Part shown: positions 7,819 to 15,612 of the stretch, piece after piece | Numbering within the stretch: position 1 is the stretch's first letter | Layout of the letters: the number at the start of each line of letters is the position of its first letter | From: Belnapia arida | GTDB lineage: Bacteria; Pseudomonadota; Alphaproteobacteria; Acetobacterales; Acetobacteraceae | Assembly: GCF_016773205.1 (NCBI RefSeq) | Contig: NZ_JAETWB010000032.1 | Span: 1 to 40,270, forward strand | Reading direction: 5' to 3' | DNA length: 40,270 nt | Notes under the pieces: generated by a model | What the model was told of the DNA's origin: nothing | What the model saw: the letters and a program-made list of their open reading frames with translations, nothing else | Databases searched by the model: none | Program-made: the position numbers and the translations under genes

Positions 7819-8784
7819 CTACTCCGCCTTGATGCCTACGCTCCGTGCGATCCCCTGCCAAGTTGTCAGGTCAGCGCGGATGCGCGCGGCAAAATCCTTT
7901 GGGCTCAGGAAGTCTGGCACAGCAGCCTGAGTGGCAAGCTTCGCACGGGTATCGGCCGAGCCGGCGAGCGCCTCGAGGTCCGGCGCCATGCGTGTCACCA
8001 GAGCAGCTGACGTTCTGGCCGGCGCCATGATGCCGAACCACAGGCCGCTATCCGGTACCGGACGGCCAAGCTCCGCCATGGTCGGCACCTCAAGCAATTC
8101 CTGCGCAAGCTTCGGTCCAAGGACGGCAAGCGGTCGGATCTGCCCGGCCTGATACGGACCCACCGCGCCCGCCATCCCATGAGCCAGCAGCGGGATCCGG
8201 CCACCAACGACGTCCTGCATCAAGGGAGCGGTGCCGCGATAGAGCACGTGGGTGAGGGAGATGCCAAGCGCCCGGCATACCGTCTCTCCACCAAAATGCC
8301 CTGTACCACCTACTCCCGTGATGCCATAGGCCAGGGTGTCGGGCTGGGCTCGAGCTGCCGCAACTACCGCCTCCAGGTCACGCCAGGGCTGGCCGGCGGC
8401 ACACCAGAAGACGTTGGGCGCCGCGCAGAAGGTGCCCACCGGAGCGAAGCTGTCGGGCAGCGCATAGGGCATGCTGGGATGGATTGCCGCATTCAGCACG
8501 ACAGCATTGGACGCGAAGAACAGGGTTAGCCCGTCCGGGGCAGCGCGCGCCACCACCTCCGCCGCGACCGAAGAGGAGGCCCCTGCTCTGATGTCGACGA
8601 CCACGGTTTGACCCCAGGCCCTTTGCAAACCGGTAGCGGCAAGCCGGCCGATAAGGTCGGTCGGGCCACCGGGCGGGTAACCGATCAGCAGCCGCACCGG
8701 ACGGTCGGGCCTCAAGGCCTGGGCATTGCCGGCGGTGGTGGCGAGCAGCACTGGCAGGGTAAGCATCTCACGGCGCTTCGCCAT
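7819..8784 (-). CDS. Bug-family (TctC-like) tripartite tricarboxylate transporter receptor
   Basis: A periplasmic receptor of 321 residues. It has a signal peptide (KRREMLTLPVLLATTAGNAQ), then RPVRLLIGYPPGGPTDLIGR near residue 28, VVVDIRAGASSSVAA near 58, PDGLTLFFASNAVVLN near 80, GITGVGGTGHF near 146, and VLYRGTAPLMQDVVGG near 170. These are the Bug signatures. ATG 8784 gives the usual start directly before the twin-basic signal; the frame is open to 8856 but the extra residues look unlike a leader. It is a distant paralogue of the receptor at 1736-2713, not a recent copy. It lies downstream of the Rep gene on the same strand, 133 bases after its stop, with no transporter or enzyme gene next to it. 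Confidence 0.88.
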   Translation of the reverse strand: MAKRREMLTLPVLLATTAGNAQALRPDRPVRLLIGYPPGGPTDLIGRLAATGLQRAWGQTVVVDIRAGASSSVAAEVVARAAPDGLTLFFASNAVVLNAAIHPSMPYALPDSFAPVGTFCAAPNVFWCAAGQPWRDLEAVVAAARAQPDTLAYGITGVGGTGHFGGETVCRALGISLTHVLYRGTAPLMQDVVGGRIPLLAHGMAGAVGPYQAGQIRPLAVLGPKLAQELLEVPTMAELGRPVPDSGLWFGIMAPARTSAALVTRMAPDLEALAGSADTRAKLATQAAVPDFLSPKDFAARIRADLTTWQGIARSVGIKAE

Positions 8785-8917
8785 GACGGTGATGTCTATC
8801 TCCGATTTCTCCTCGAAAGGCACGGGGGCCCAAAATTCCAAACAGTGGAACGCCAAGCCTGGCTACCGTCGCAAAACGCGAACTCCCACCCAAGCTGTCG
8901 GTATTAAATCTGACGCC

Positions 8918-11005
8918 CTATTGCCGACGGCGCCGATCAAGCCGAAACCATTGAAGGCGCCGAGCTGTCTGATAAATATTTCCTGCCTCATATCCGGCTC
9001 GAACAGCATCCTGCACGGCAGGCTGGGCCTTGGTGTAACCGCCCGCGATGCACGATTCCGGCCGCGACCAACCATGATACTTGGCTGCATGACAAATGGC
9101 GCTCGGATGAACCTTATACTTCCGAGCAAGCGCTGTGAGGCCCTCGCCAGCCTCGTAGCCTGCCTGGATAGCACCACTCTTCCAAGCGCGCCGTGGTGGA
9201 CGCCGACGCCGCCCTACACTGGGTTTAAAACGAGCGGTGGCCAGAGGGTCGGCTCCGGTGGCCAGAGGGTCGGCTCCGGTGGCCAGAGGGTCGGCTCCGG
9301 TGGCCAGAGGGTCGGCTCCGGTGGCCAGAAAGCCGGTGGGGGCAGAGCCCCCACCGGCAAAGCAGCTCGACCAACCGGATTGCTTTTTATCTATGTCAAC
9401 CTGAACTGCCGCTACCTCACTTGGTGCCTGCAGAGTATGGAGGATGATGTGCCAATGCTCGCGAACGGTGCGGAGGCTTCGTCCAGCCGCACCGGCGACG
9501 GCAATCTGTGTCATAAGTTGAGTACGCTTCTGCAGATCGCGGGCGGCAGCGATGCAAGCAGCAAGTGTTGCGGCACGGCGGGACACAGCGCCTTTCGCTT
9601 GGCCGGACGCTTGCCGTGCCCTGCGCTCCTCAAGAGATAAATTAGGCGATTTATGCGCCAGTCGGTAATGCCGCCAGGTCCAGCGCGCAACATTCTTCGC
9701 GGTGACCGCGGCTTGCACGTCCGTCGCCAGACCAGCCTCTGAAAGGCGGAAAGCTTCGTCCAGGACCGCGGCACCGAAGGTCTCCTCGGCCCCCTCACCT
9801 TCATCGCGGTGCCGCCCAACCTGCGTGCGGGCCCAAACGCTCAAAGCCTGAAAGAGAGCATTCGATTGGCCAGTAATGGCAGGGTCGGGATGGTCAGGGA
9901 CAGGAGTGGCGATTGGGCTCTCAGCACTCGCGATCTGCAGCCGAGCCTGGGCAGTGGCAAGGTCGAGACTAGAGCTCAACGCGACGAGGCCCTTCTCGGC
10001 TTTCGGATCGCGGGTGTCAGGGGCCAGGGCGAATGGAGTCTCGCTAAGAATGGTAGAGGACCAAGCCGGACAGAGCGGGTTCTTCACCCGAAGGGCATTG
10101 GTCCGACCGCCAGGGTCGGCGCCGATCGGCAGCAGGGCCGCAGTCAGAGCATCGAGGACAGCTCGATACAACCGCTTGGGGCCCTCCCGGCCCTTGCTGG
10201 TGAAAGCAACAGCATCCTCAAGCAGCCAAATAAGGTGCGGCCGCAGGAAGCGTCCGGAGGTGTCGAGGTGGCCAACCGCGATATTCGGAAGCGGTACTCC
10301 GCAGGCGGTGATTGCATCCTCAAGCTCGACGAAGGCGCCCGGGAAAACACGATCGATGTCGACCCGCAGGACACGGCTCATGGTTCGGGCCGTTGTTACG
10401 TATGGGCTATCGAGAGCCAGGAGCTTGGAACCCACGCGATCCTGGCGAACCTTGGTGTCACCGGTGCGAAGATCGCGGGCACGTGGCGTGCTGGCAACGA
10501 AAAGCTTGAGGATAGGGTGCTCGTTCGAAACCAAGCCAAGGTACTGGAAAGCCGGGCGGTAACAATCTGAACTGCCGCCGATCAGGCCGCCAGGCCAATA
10601 AAAGCCACGGGTCAGGCGGTCGTAGACCGCGTATCGAATACGAGCGCGCTGGGCACGGCGTTCTTCTGCCCAAGCTTCCTGACATTCTGCGCGCCAAATG
10701 AGCTTGGCATCGGGATCCCCACCCCGGGCATGTAGAACCACGAAAGACCACCAGCTGCTCGTGAAGCCCGGCCTGCGCCGAGCTTCGGCAAAACGCGCGT
10801 CAACGCGATCCCGTGCTGTCGCAAGCTTTGCCGCGCGGGCAGCAAGGGTAGCGATTGAAGGGGTTTGTCGTCCTGCCCGACGCTGGCGAGCTTCGAGGCT
10901 CTTGCGGCTCTTTTCCTCGTAGATCGCGGAGTAGCCGTTGCCCCAGTTGGTGGCACCAACTTCGCGTCTGCCAATGGGCTCAGACAAAGCAGATGCCTCG
11001 CACAC
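8918..11005 (-). CDS. Large replication initiator (replicase/primase-type Rep) with internal iterons
   Basis: A 695-residue plasmid replication protein. The middle has motifs of replicase/archaeo-eukaryotic-primase-type initiators: VLRVDIDRVFPGAF near residue 212, PNIAVGHLDTSGRFLRPHLI near 240, and GADPGGRTNALRVKNPLC near 295. The N-terminus is basic and helical. Near residues 558-590 the heptad LATGADP is repeated four times, encoded by a 21-bp tandem repeat, and is followed by helix-turn-helix segments (AIQAGYEAGEGLTALARKYK near 610 and AVRAGYEAGNIYQTARRLQW near 670). The start is GTG 11005, with only a weak GAGAAG ribosome site. An AT-rich leader lies at 11034-11090. It probably initiates replication of one of two replicons joined here; the C-terminal HTH may bind the internal repeats (inference). 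Confidence 0.75.
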   Translation of the reverse strand: MCEASALSEPIGRREVGATNWGNGYSAIYEEKSRKSLEARQRRAGRQTPSIATLAARAAKLATARDRVDARFAEARRRPGFTSSWWSFVVLHARGGDPDAKLIWRAECQEAWAEERRAQRARIRYAVYDRLTRGFYWPGGLIGGSSDCYRPAFQYLGLVSNEHPILKLFVASTPRARDLRTGDTKVRQDRVGSKLLALDSPYVTTARTMSRVLRVDIDRVFPGAFVELEDAITACGVPLPNIAVGHLDTSGRFLRPHLIWLLEDAVAFTSKGREGPKRLYRAVLDALTAALLPIGADPGGRTNALRVKNPLCPAWSSTILSETPFALAPDTRDPKAEKGLVALSSSLDLATAQARLQIASAESPIATPVPDHPDPAITGQSNALFQALSVWARTQVGRHRDEGEGAEETFGAAVLDEAFRLSEAGLATDVQAAVTAKNVARWTWRHYRLAHKSPNLSLEERRARQASGQAKGAVSRRAATLAACIAAARDLQKRTQLMTQIAVAGAAGRSLRTVREHWHIILHTLQAPSEVAAVQVDIDKKQSGWSSCFAGGGSAPTGFLATGADPLATGADPLATGADPLATGADPLATARFKPSVGRRRRPPRRAWKSGAIQAGYEAGEGLTALARKYKVHPSAICHAAKYHGWSRPESCIAGGYTKAQPAVQDAVRAGYEAGNIYQTARRLQWFRLDRRRRQ
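9236..9330. repeat. 21-bp tandem repeats (possible iterons) inside the Rep gene
   Basis: Four perfect head-to-tail copies of a 21-bp unit (GGTGGCCAGAGGG followed by TCGGCTCC) start at 9236, 9257, 9278 and 9299, and a partial fifth runs to 9330. The unit is a multiple of three, so the Rep frame stays open and reads LATGADP repeats. It is followed directly by the hairpin at 9332-9358. The arrangement fits an iteron-type origin embedded in the initiator gene; a purely coding minisatellite is the alternative. Confidence 0.75.
9332..9358. repeat. Perfect 12-bp-stem hairpin next to the tandem repeats
   Basis: GCCGGTGGGGGC and GCCCCCACCGGC form a perfect 12-bp inverted repeat with a 3-base loop (AGA), starting two bases after the last partial 21-bp repeat. 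It lies inside the Rep coding sequence and lacks a T tract on the Rep strand, so it is not a terminator for that gene. It may be a structural part of a replication origin. Confidence 0.7.
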
Positions 11006-11329
11006 TGTCTTCTCGGCTACCAGCTCGTAACCAGTCCGATAAGAAACAAAAACGAATCGGCTTTGATTCTTAGATAAAAATACCTATCAAGCGGCTCAGC
11101 CAAACGCAAACGCCAAATTCATGCTCCGGCGATCTGATGAAACCAGGCTGTGTCAGTGAGTTCGCGCATAGTGTTCTCGGAAGGCTCTACCCAAGCGGAT
11201 TACTGCCGGGGCGGATGCTAATCATCTTGTTTGCCTTTGATAGTGTAGTGCCTAGCGGTCGCGTGACGTCCCTTCAATCGCCCGCAGGATGGGGCTCAGG
11301 GCAAGCAGCGGCTGCGAGTCTGCGCCCGG
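11006..11329. other. Intergenic region upstream of Rep, with AT-rich segment
   Basis: The 324 bases separate two divergent genes. The segment at 11034-11090 is unusually AT-rich for this window and contains CCGAT...ATCGG half-sites around a run of A residues, a reasonable place for the Rep promoter or a melting element. No other gene is seen. Confidence 0.45.
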
Positions 11330-11893
11330 ATGCTGGCCAACACCCGGCGCGATGCGTTGGCGATGGTCAGCTACGAACTCGGCGACGATCCCTGGTCGGT
11401 CGGCTGCCGCGCCTTTGCCTTCGGCCGGCACCGGCTGGAGCGGGCTGCCAGCTCAGGTGACTACCCCTGGCTCGAGGTGTTGGACGACAGCGCCCACTTC
11501 GTCTTCGTCATCGGCGGGAACGACAACGGCGTGCCGGTGCGCTTCTATCGCGGTGCCGCCGAGGAACCGACCGAGCGCACCCTCAAACGGCAGGAGGTCG
11601 AGGTCCAACAGCTCTCCCTGGCGCTGGGCGAGGCGGCAGCCGAGGGGCTGGCCTTCCGCCTGGCGGTCGAGACCGACGGCACTGGCCGCGTGGACCGGGT
11701 CGAGTGCTTCTGGCCAGTGCCGCTGGAGATGCCCCCTGCGGTCGCTGCTGGTGCCGGGGTGCAGCTGCGGCTGATCGCCGATGATGGTTATGCCGGGCCT
11801 GACGAGGGCGCCAGCCATCCGGCGCCCCTGCCCTGCCGCGCCGCAGGCTCGGCGGCCAGCAACCCGCAGCGGCCACAGACCACCTTGGTCTAG
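11330..11893 (+). CDS. Conserved hypothetical protein, intact copy
   Basis: A 187-residue protein of unknown function. Recognisable segments are RDALAMVSYELGDDPWSVGC, YPWLEVLDDSAHFVFVIGG, VPVRFYRGAAEEPTERTLKR, EGLAFRLAVETD and ECFWPVPL. The frame stays open upstream (GKQRLRVCAR precedes the ATG), and the decayed copy at 4480-4905 is conserved across that part, so the true start may lie upstream at a non-ATG codon. Conservation in two copies and codon usage show it is a real gene. It is probably cytoplasmic: no signal peptide or membrane segment. The tail after residue 145 is low-complexity and unlike the other copy. Its place beside Rep and a broken small gene suggests plasmid maintenance or regulation, but nothing in the sequence proves a role. 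Confidence 0.7.
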   Translation: MLANTRRDALAMVSYELGDDPWSVGCRAFAFGRHRLERAASSGDYPWLEVLDDSAHFVFVIGGNDNGVPVRFYRGAAEEPTERTLKRQEVEVQQLSLALGEAAAEGLAFRLAVETDGTGRVDRVECFWPVPLEMPPAVAAGAGVQLRLIADDGYAGPDEGASHPAPLPCRAAGSAASNPQRPQTTLV

Positions 11894-11999
11894 CCCAGCC
11901 TGCCGGGATGTCACTATGTCCGCGCATCTCGCGCCCCTGAACCCGGCGCCGGCTCGGGCAAGTCCGAGACGCTGATCCGGCGGGCGGGAGCCTGTCGAG

Positions 12000-12248
12000 A
12001 TGCTCTTGAAAGGTCATCAGGAGCCGATGATCGGTAAGATGCTGGAATGGACGCGGAGGCAGCTTTGCGGCACCGGCTTGGTCAGCAAGGGCTACATCAC
12101 CCGCTGCGCCCATACTTGGCTGCCGCTGAAGTCCGATGGCAGCGCCGCCTAAACGAACAGCCTTATCATCGAGCGCAGCGACGGGTTCCTCAAGCGCGAC
12201 CAGCTCGGCGCCAGCCCCTATTGGGCCGAAGGGCGGTGTGGCCCCTGA
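12000..12248 (+). pseudogene. Small hypothetical gene with in-frame stop
   Basis: The frame from ATG 12000 reads MLLKGHQEPMIGKMLEWTRR, then GLVSKGYITRCAHTWLPL and SDGSAA. It meets TAA at 12150-12152 and continues in the same frame as NSLIIERSDGFLKRDQLGAS and PYWAEGRCGP to TGA 12246-12248. Both halves look protein-like, so an 82-residue gene probably acquired a nonsense codon. It follows the conserved hypothetical gene on the same strand. Function unknown; it is also possible that only the first 50 residues are made. Confidence 0.45.
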
Positions 12249-12281
12249 AGCCCGGGGTTATAGCATCAGCCCTTCCAGGGT

Positions 12282-12324
12282 GGGGGGTGAACGTGACGCG
12301 AGGGGGGGGTCTCGTTATCCCCCC
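12282..12324. repeat. RepA iterons, distal pair
   Basis: Two copies of the C6-tailed iteron lie at the 3' end of the repA gene: GGGGGGTGAACGTGACG at 12282-12298 (minus orientation) and CTCGTTATCCCCCC at 12311-12324 (plus orientation). The second overlaps the last repA codons. Their consensus TCACGTTNNCCCCCC is shared with the five copies upstream of repA. Confidence 0.7.
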
Positions 12325-13277
12325 ACCGCCACCAGCCGCGGCGCGACGGGCGGACGGCTCGGGAACAGGATCAGGCCGGCGTCGCCTTCGTCATATTCCA
12401 CGCGCGCTTCCGGATAGGCCGCCACTGCGGGCGCCAGGGCGAGGCGGAAGTCCCGCCGGAAGTTCCGGCCCACAGTGTAGTGGCTGCCGAACTGTTCCTT
12501 CAGCGCAGCCCAGCGGACCGGCGTCGGCTTCTTCAGCGTGTGCAGGCGGTAGGCGAGCCAGATGTAGAGGTCCAGCGAGGCCGATCGGTCAGCCAATTCC
12601 CGCAGAGCCGCCTCGCGGAGCGGTACCGGGTGGTGCCGCAGGGCGTCCCAGAAGACCTCGTCCAAGACGACCCGGTCCTCCCACAAATCGGTCTGCCGGT
12701 CATTAAGAGGCGCCCGGTTGTGGAACCGCAGGCCACTCCTCACGAAGCCCCCTTTTGTCCACGCCTCGGCGCTGTCGCCATCCCAATAGAACTTGAGGGA
12801 ACAGGCCGAGATCCGCGTCGCCTGCTCCCTCAATGCCTTGCCGGTCTCGCCGCCCCAGGAGAGCCCCATCCGGCCGAGCCAGTCGCGCATCGAGCGTCCA
12901 AGCTCGACCTCGCGGCTGTTGCTGCGCACGGCCTCGGTCTGCAGGTAGAGGAGGATCATGCGAGCCCGCGCGCCGTAGGGCACTCCGATGCGGATGGACT
13001 TGCCGGTGCCCTTCGTGTGCCGGATGGTCCCCGGCTCGACCACCAGCGTCACTCGATGCCCCTTCTTCTCCCATAGCTGCTCGTCCGCGAGCTTCTTGTG
13101 TGGGAGGGCAGTGAGGCAGAAGCCAGTGTAGGTGATGCCGATCTTGCCCGCCTCGTCGCCCATTACCTCAGCGGCGATGTCCACAAGCCGCTTTTGCTCC
13201 GGCTCGACCATCGTCCGGGCTTTGTCCCGCCCGTGAACCAGCACAAGCTGGCGCACGCCTCCATCGACATCGCTCAT
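12315..13277 (-). CDS. repA: Plasmid replication initiator RepA (RepA_C family)
   Basis: A 320-residue initiator of the plasmid-encoded RepA family common in alphaproteobacterial plasmids. Typical segments are GITYTGFCLTALPHKKLADE near residue 46, VTLVVEPGTI near 75, IGVPYGARARMILLYLQTEA near 97, SNSREVELGRSMRDWLGRMG near 118, and LDLYIWLAYRLHTLKKPTPV near 233. Length and order match the family. The initiator binds iterons and opens the origin. Here five C6-tailed iterons and an AT-rich island lie directly upstream (13332-13506) and two more lie at its end, which defines the probable oriV. ParA and a ParB-position gene lie upstream on the same strand. Intact and probably functional. Confidence 0.9.
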   Translation of the reverse strand: MSDVDGGVRQLVLVHGRDKARTMVEPEQKRLVDIAAEVMGDEAGKIGITYTGFCLTALPHKKLADEQLWEKKGHRVTLVVEPGTIRHTKGTGKSIRIGVPYGARARMILLYLQTEAVRSNSREVELGRSMRDWLGRMGLSWGGETGKALREQATRISACSLKFYWDGDSAEAWTKGGFVRSGLRFHNRAPLNDRQTDLWEDRVVLDEVFWDALRHHPVPLREAALRELADRSASLDLYIWLAYRLHTLKKPTPVRWAALKEQFGSHYTVGRNFRRDFRLALAPAVAAYPEARVEYDEGDAGLILFPSRPPVAPRLVAVGG

Positions 13278-13331
13278 CGCATCAGCCCCGAACTGTCAGG
13301 ACCATCAGCGGTGGCGGTCGCTGGCGTCAAT

Positions 13332-13506
13332 GGGGGGATAACGTGACGGGGCTATTTGAAACTAATTGGAATCTAACTATTAGAGTCCTCTCGTTAGCCC
13401 CCCAGGAAGAATCGGGGGAATTCACGTTTACCCCCCGTTTCGGCACGTTCTCCCCCCGGGGCGCTGCCGGTCGCCTGGGGAAAAACCCCCGTCACGTTCT
13501 CCCCCC
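13332..13506. repeat. RepA iterons and AT-rich island: probable oriV
   Basis: Five related iterons: GGGGGGATAACGTGACG at 13332-13348 (minus), CTCGTTAGCCCCCC at 13390-13403, TTCACGTTTACCCCCC at 13421-13436, GGCACGTTCTCCCCCC at 13442-13457 and CGTCACGTTCTCCCCCC at 13490-13506 (plus). The consensus is TCACGTTNNCCCCCC. Between the first and second lies an AT-rich island (13352-13386, with ATTTGAAACTAATTGGAATC), the likely unwinding element and repA promoter region. The mixed orientation and position before repA match iteron-controlled origins. Confidence 0.8.
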
Positions 13507-13522
13507 ACCCCGGCGACTCGAC

Positions 13523-14074
13523 CTATGGCTGGTAGCGCCAGCGGTTGGTCGCTATGGCGGCCTCCAACGCTGCCACTTGCTCATCGCCCACGGTGACGGA
13601 GACACGGTCTGGGTCATCGACAAGGTCATAGGCCCGCGCCGAAATCGCCACCGAATGGTAGCGGGCGGGGCTGCCCTGTAGGCCGTCGAGCACCTCTCGG
13701 ATCTCCCGGCGAGTGCCCTCGGAGTTCCTCTGGCCGACGAAGCGGCGCAGGGCGGTGGAGACGAGGACCTCGGGCTCGAGGACGGGCAGCCGAAGCTGCA
13801 GGATTTCATCCGCGAGATGGGCAGCGTGCCGCCCGCGCATTAGATGCGGATCATCTGTCAGACCAGCCGGCAGCGGCAGGAGGAAATCTTCGTCCGGCTG
13901 ACCGAGGACGGCCGGGCGCTGTCCTGGTACCAGGACAGCGCAGGAAGCCATCGTCCAGCGCTTCCCGATGTCGCGCGCACTTGGTTCGATACGAACCTCT
14001 ACACGGGGCACGTTCCACCGCCTCCTCATTGACCAGAGCGATTGGACGGGCGAGGGCGGCCTGCGCAGCGCCAC
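13523..14074 (-). CDS. Hypothetical protein between ParB-like gene and oriV
   Basis: The minus-strand frame gives up to 183 residues. The last 105 or so (from MRGRHAAHLADEILQLRLPV through FVGQRNSEGTRREIREVLDG to DRVSVTVGDEQVAALEAAIA) read like a normal soluble helical protein; the N-terminal part is Arg/Pro-rich and may not be translated. Candidate starts are ATG 14074 and ATG 13840, neither with a good ribosome site. It lies between the ParB-position gene and the repA iterons on the same strand and may belong to the maintenance operon. No family recognised. Confidence 0.45.
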   Translation of the reverse strand: MALRRPPSPVQSLWSMRRRWNVPRVEVRIEPSARDIGKRWTMASCAVLVPGQRPAVLGQPDEDFLLPLPAGLTDDPHLMRGRHAAHLADEILQLRLPVLEPEVLVSTALRRFVGQRNSEGTRREIREVLDGLQGSPARYHSVAISARAYDLVDDPDRVSVTVGDEQVAALEAAIATNRWRYQP

Positions 14075-14185
14075 ACATGGCTCTGTTCCCGATTGCTGGT
14101 GCCGATCTACGATTAAGGTGCACGAACAGCAGTAGCACAGTAGACCCGCTTTTGGTCCGGTCCGGGCAAGTTGCGGAATATAGAT

Positions 14186-14827
14186 TTAGCGCTTAGCCCC
14201 CTCGCCTCCCTCTACATCTTGTGTCGCCACTCGTTCGAGACGCGCGATTTCTTCCTCAATGGCGGCCTTCTGGCGGCGAAGTTCTGCAAGGCGCTGGGCA
14301 GTCGCGCCGGGCGGCGATACTGGACGTTCGGTCGCCTCCCGTACCTTTTTCTTGAAAGCGACAATCTCAGCCCGTCGGAGGTCAGGCCGCACCAAGCCGC
14401 TTCTCTTGGCCTCTTCCAGCAGGTGGTCGGGCAGCGTCGAAAGCTGGTAGATGGTCGAATAGTTCGGAGGCAGGGTTTCAGCCGGTAGGCGCCCGCTCGA
14501 CACGGCCTCGGCCGCCGTGCGGATTTGGAAGGCCGTGTTCGGGCTGAACGGCAACTCCCGCTCGACCATGATCGTGTAGTCGCCATGGGGGAGCTTCTGC
14601 TTCGCCATGATGAGGTACTGGCCGATAGTCAGGAAGGTGCTCTGCGCCCGCGTCCAGAGCGTCGTGATCTCACGGACGAACTCTTCCTTCCGGGTCAGCG
14701 GCACCAGCGCACTCGCCAGCACATCCATCCGCCGATCGCCTTGCGGCATCACCTCAACGGGCGGCCCGTGATCCTTGAGGGCGCGTCGTGTCAGGGCGCC
14801 CGTGACGCTCGGCCTAAGCTTCGACAT
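14186..14827 (-). CDS. ParB-position partner of ParA (DUF3102-like)
   Basis: A 213-residue protein. The middle (FLTIGQYLIMAKQKLPHGDY near residue 65, then TIMVERELPFSPNTAFQIRT) resembles the DUF3102 pattern of plasmid and phage proteins. The C-terminus is a coiled coil (QRLAELRRQKAAIEEEIARL near 185). It starts at ATG 14827 inside the end of parA (14-base overlap), so the two are translationally coupled. This is where a centromere-binding ParB would lie, but no classical ParB/Spo0J nuclease motif or ribbon-helix-helix is seen. Probably it is the DNA-binding adaptor of the partition system (inference). Confidence 0.7.
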   Translation of the reverse strand: MSKLRPSVTGALTRRALKDHGPPVEVMPQGDRRMDVLASALVPLTRKEEFVREITTLWTRAQSTFLTIGQYLIMAKQKLPHGDYTIMVERELPFSPNTAFQIRTAAEAVSSGRLPAETLPPNYSTIYQLSTLPDHLLEEAKRSGLVRPDLRRAEIVAFKKKVREATERPVSPPGATAQRLAELRRQKAAIEEEIARLERVATQDVEGGEGAKR

Positions 14828-15512
14828 TGCGGCGCCCCTTCTTCGCCGCATTCGCGGCCGGTGCCTCGGCTTCCGCCGGGGCTGCTTCGAGCCGCACCCG
14901 TTCGCGGACGAACGTCCAGAGGCCCCTGATCTCGTCGCCACCTGGATGGTTGACCATGTCCACGAGGCTCATGCCACGCACCGCCGCCCGGTTGTGGTCG
15001 GCCCGGTCGCCAATCTCGATGGGGCACAGCTCGGCCGCGCTGATGAGCATGGTCTTCTCGGGTGCGACGTTCACCCGCGGCTTCGTAGCGTTCATCACCA
15101 CTACCGGCCGCGCGCCACCGCTCCGTAGGGTCTGGAGGTACGGCACCGCTGATTCCACATCGTCGAAGGTCGTGCGGCACGGGACGAGGATGAGGTCGGC
15201 TCCGGCGATGAGCCGTTTGAATTCGACCGGGTGCGCCTCGATGCTCGGTGGTGTGTCGATGATAAGGATGTCGGTCTGGTCGATGCCGTCCGGCGATACC
15301 AGCGCCTCGGCATCATCCCACTCGACCTCGTAGTGGTTGACGCCTGGCACTCCCTGCGGACGGCGACGCGCCCAGCGCGTCAGCGTGCGCTGGGGATCGA
15401 GGTCTGCTGTAGAGACGGAGTAACCGTCATGGGCGGCGGCTGCCGCAAGGTTTCGCGCAAGATGCGTCTTGCCACAGCCGCCCTTTGGGCTGCTGAGAAC
15501 AATGCGGAACAT
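14814..15512 (-). CDS. parA: ParA-family partition ATPase
   Basis: A 232-residue MinD/ParA-type Walker ATPase that drives plasmid segregation. The deviant Walker A SPKGGCGKTHLARNLA lies at residues 8-23 with the signature lysine; STADLDPQRTLTRWA (Walker A') follows near 38, and ILIIDTPPSIEAHP (Walker B) near 84. The N-terminus starts directly with the ATPase fold (MFRIVLSSPKGG), so it is a short ParA without the N-terminal operator-binding domain. Start ATG 15512 has GGGAAG upstream. It overlaps the partner gene by 14 bases. A 20-bp palindrome at 15619-15638 lies upstream, so control or centromere function may sit there. Confidence 0.9.
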   Translation of the reverse strand: MFRIVLSSPKGGCGKTHLARNLAAAAAHDGYSVSTADLDPQRTLTRWARRRPQGVPGVNHYEVEWDDAEALVSPDGIDQTDILIIDTPPSIEAHPVEFKRLIAGADLILVPCRTTFDDVESAVPYLQTLRSGGARPVVVMNATKPRVNVAPEKTMLISAAELCPIEIGDRADHNRAAVRGMSLVDMVNHPGGDEIRGLWTFVRERVRLEAAPAEAEAPAANAAKKGRRNVEA

Positions 15513-15612
15513 GGTTCTTCCCTTATCGTCGGCAACCCCCCGGCCGCCTGGCGACAATAGGTAGCAGAAGCGTGGGCCTCCGCACTATGTTTCGGCCGAC
15601 ATACTGCTGCGC

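Noticed and set aside
9236-9330. Tandem 21-bp repeats as a CRISPR array
   Set aside because: The copies are directly adjacent with no spacers and lie in an open coding frame.
9332-9358. The perfect hairpin as a transcription terminator
   Set aside because: No T tract follows on the Rep strand and it lies within the coding sequence; the repeats next to it suggest an origin element instead.
8726-9640. 304-codon plus-strand open frame across the Rep 3' end
   Set aside because: It is antisense to the Rep gene, which has recognisable replicase motifs; the GGQRVGS repeats are the antisense reading of the iterons.
12047-12706. 219-codon plus-strand open frame
   Set aside because: It is antisense to repA over most of its length and is Arg/Pro-rich without motifs.
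13844-14032. 62-codon plus-strand frame (EEIFVRLTEDGRALSWYQD)
   Set aside because: It looks partly protein-like but overlaps the minus-strand hypothetical gene and has no ribosome site; I could not decide, so I kept only the longer minus-strand frame at low confidence.
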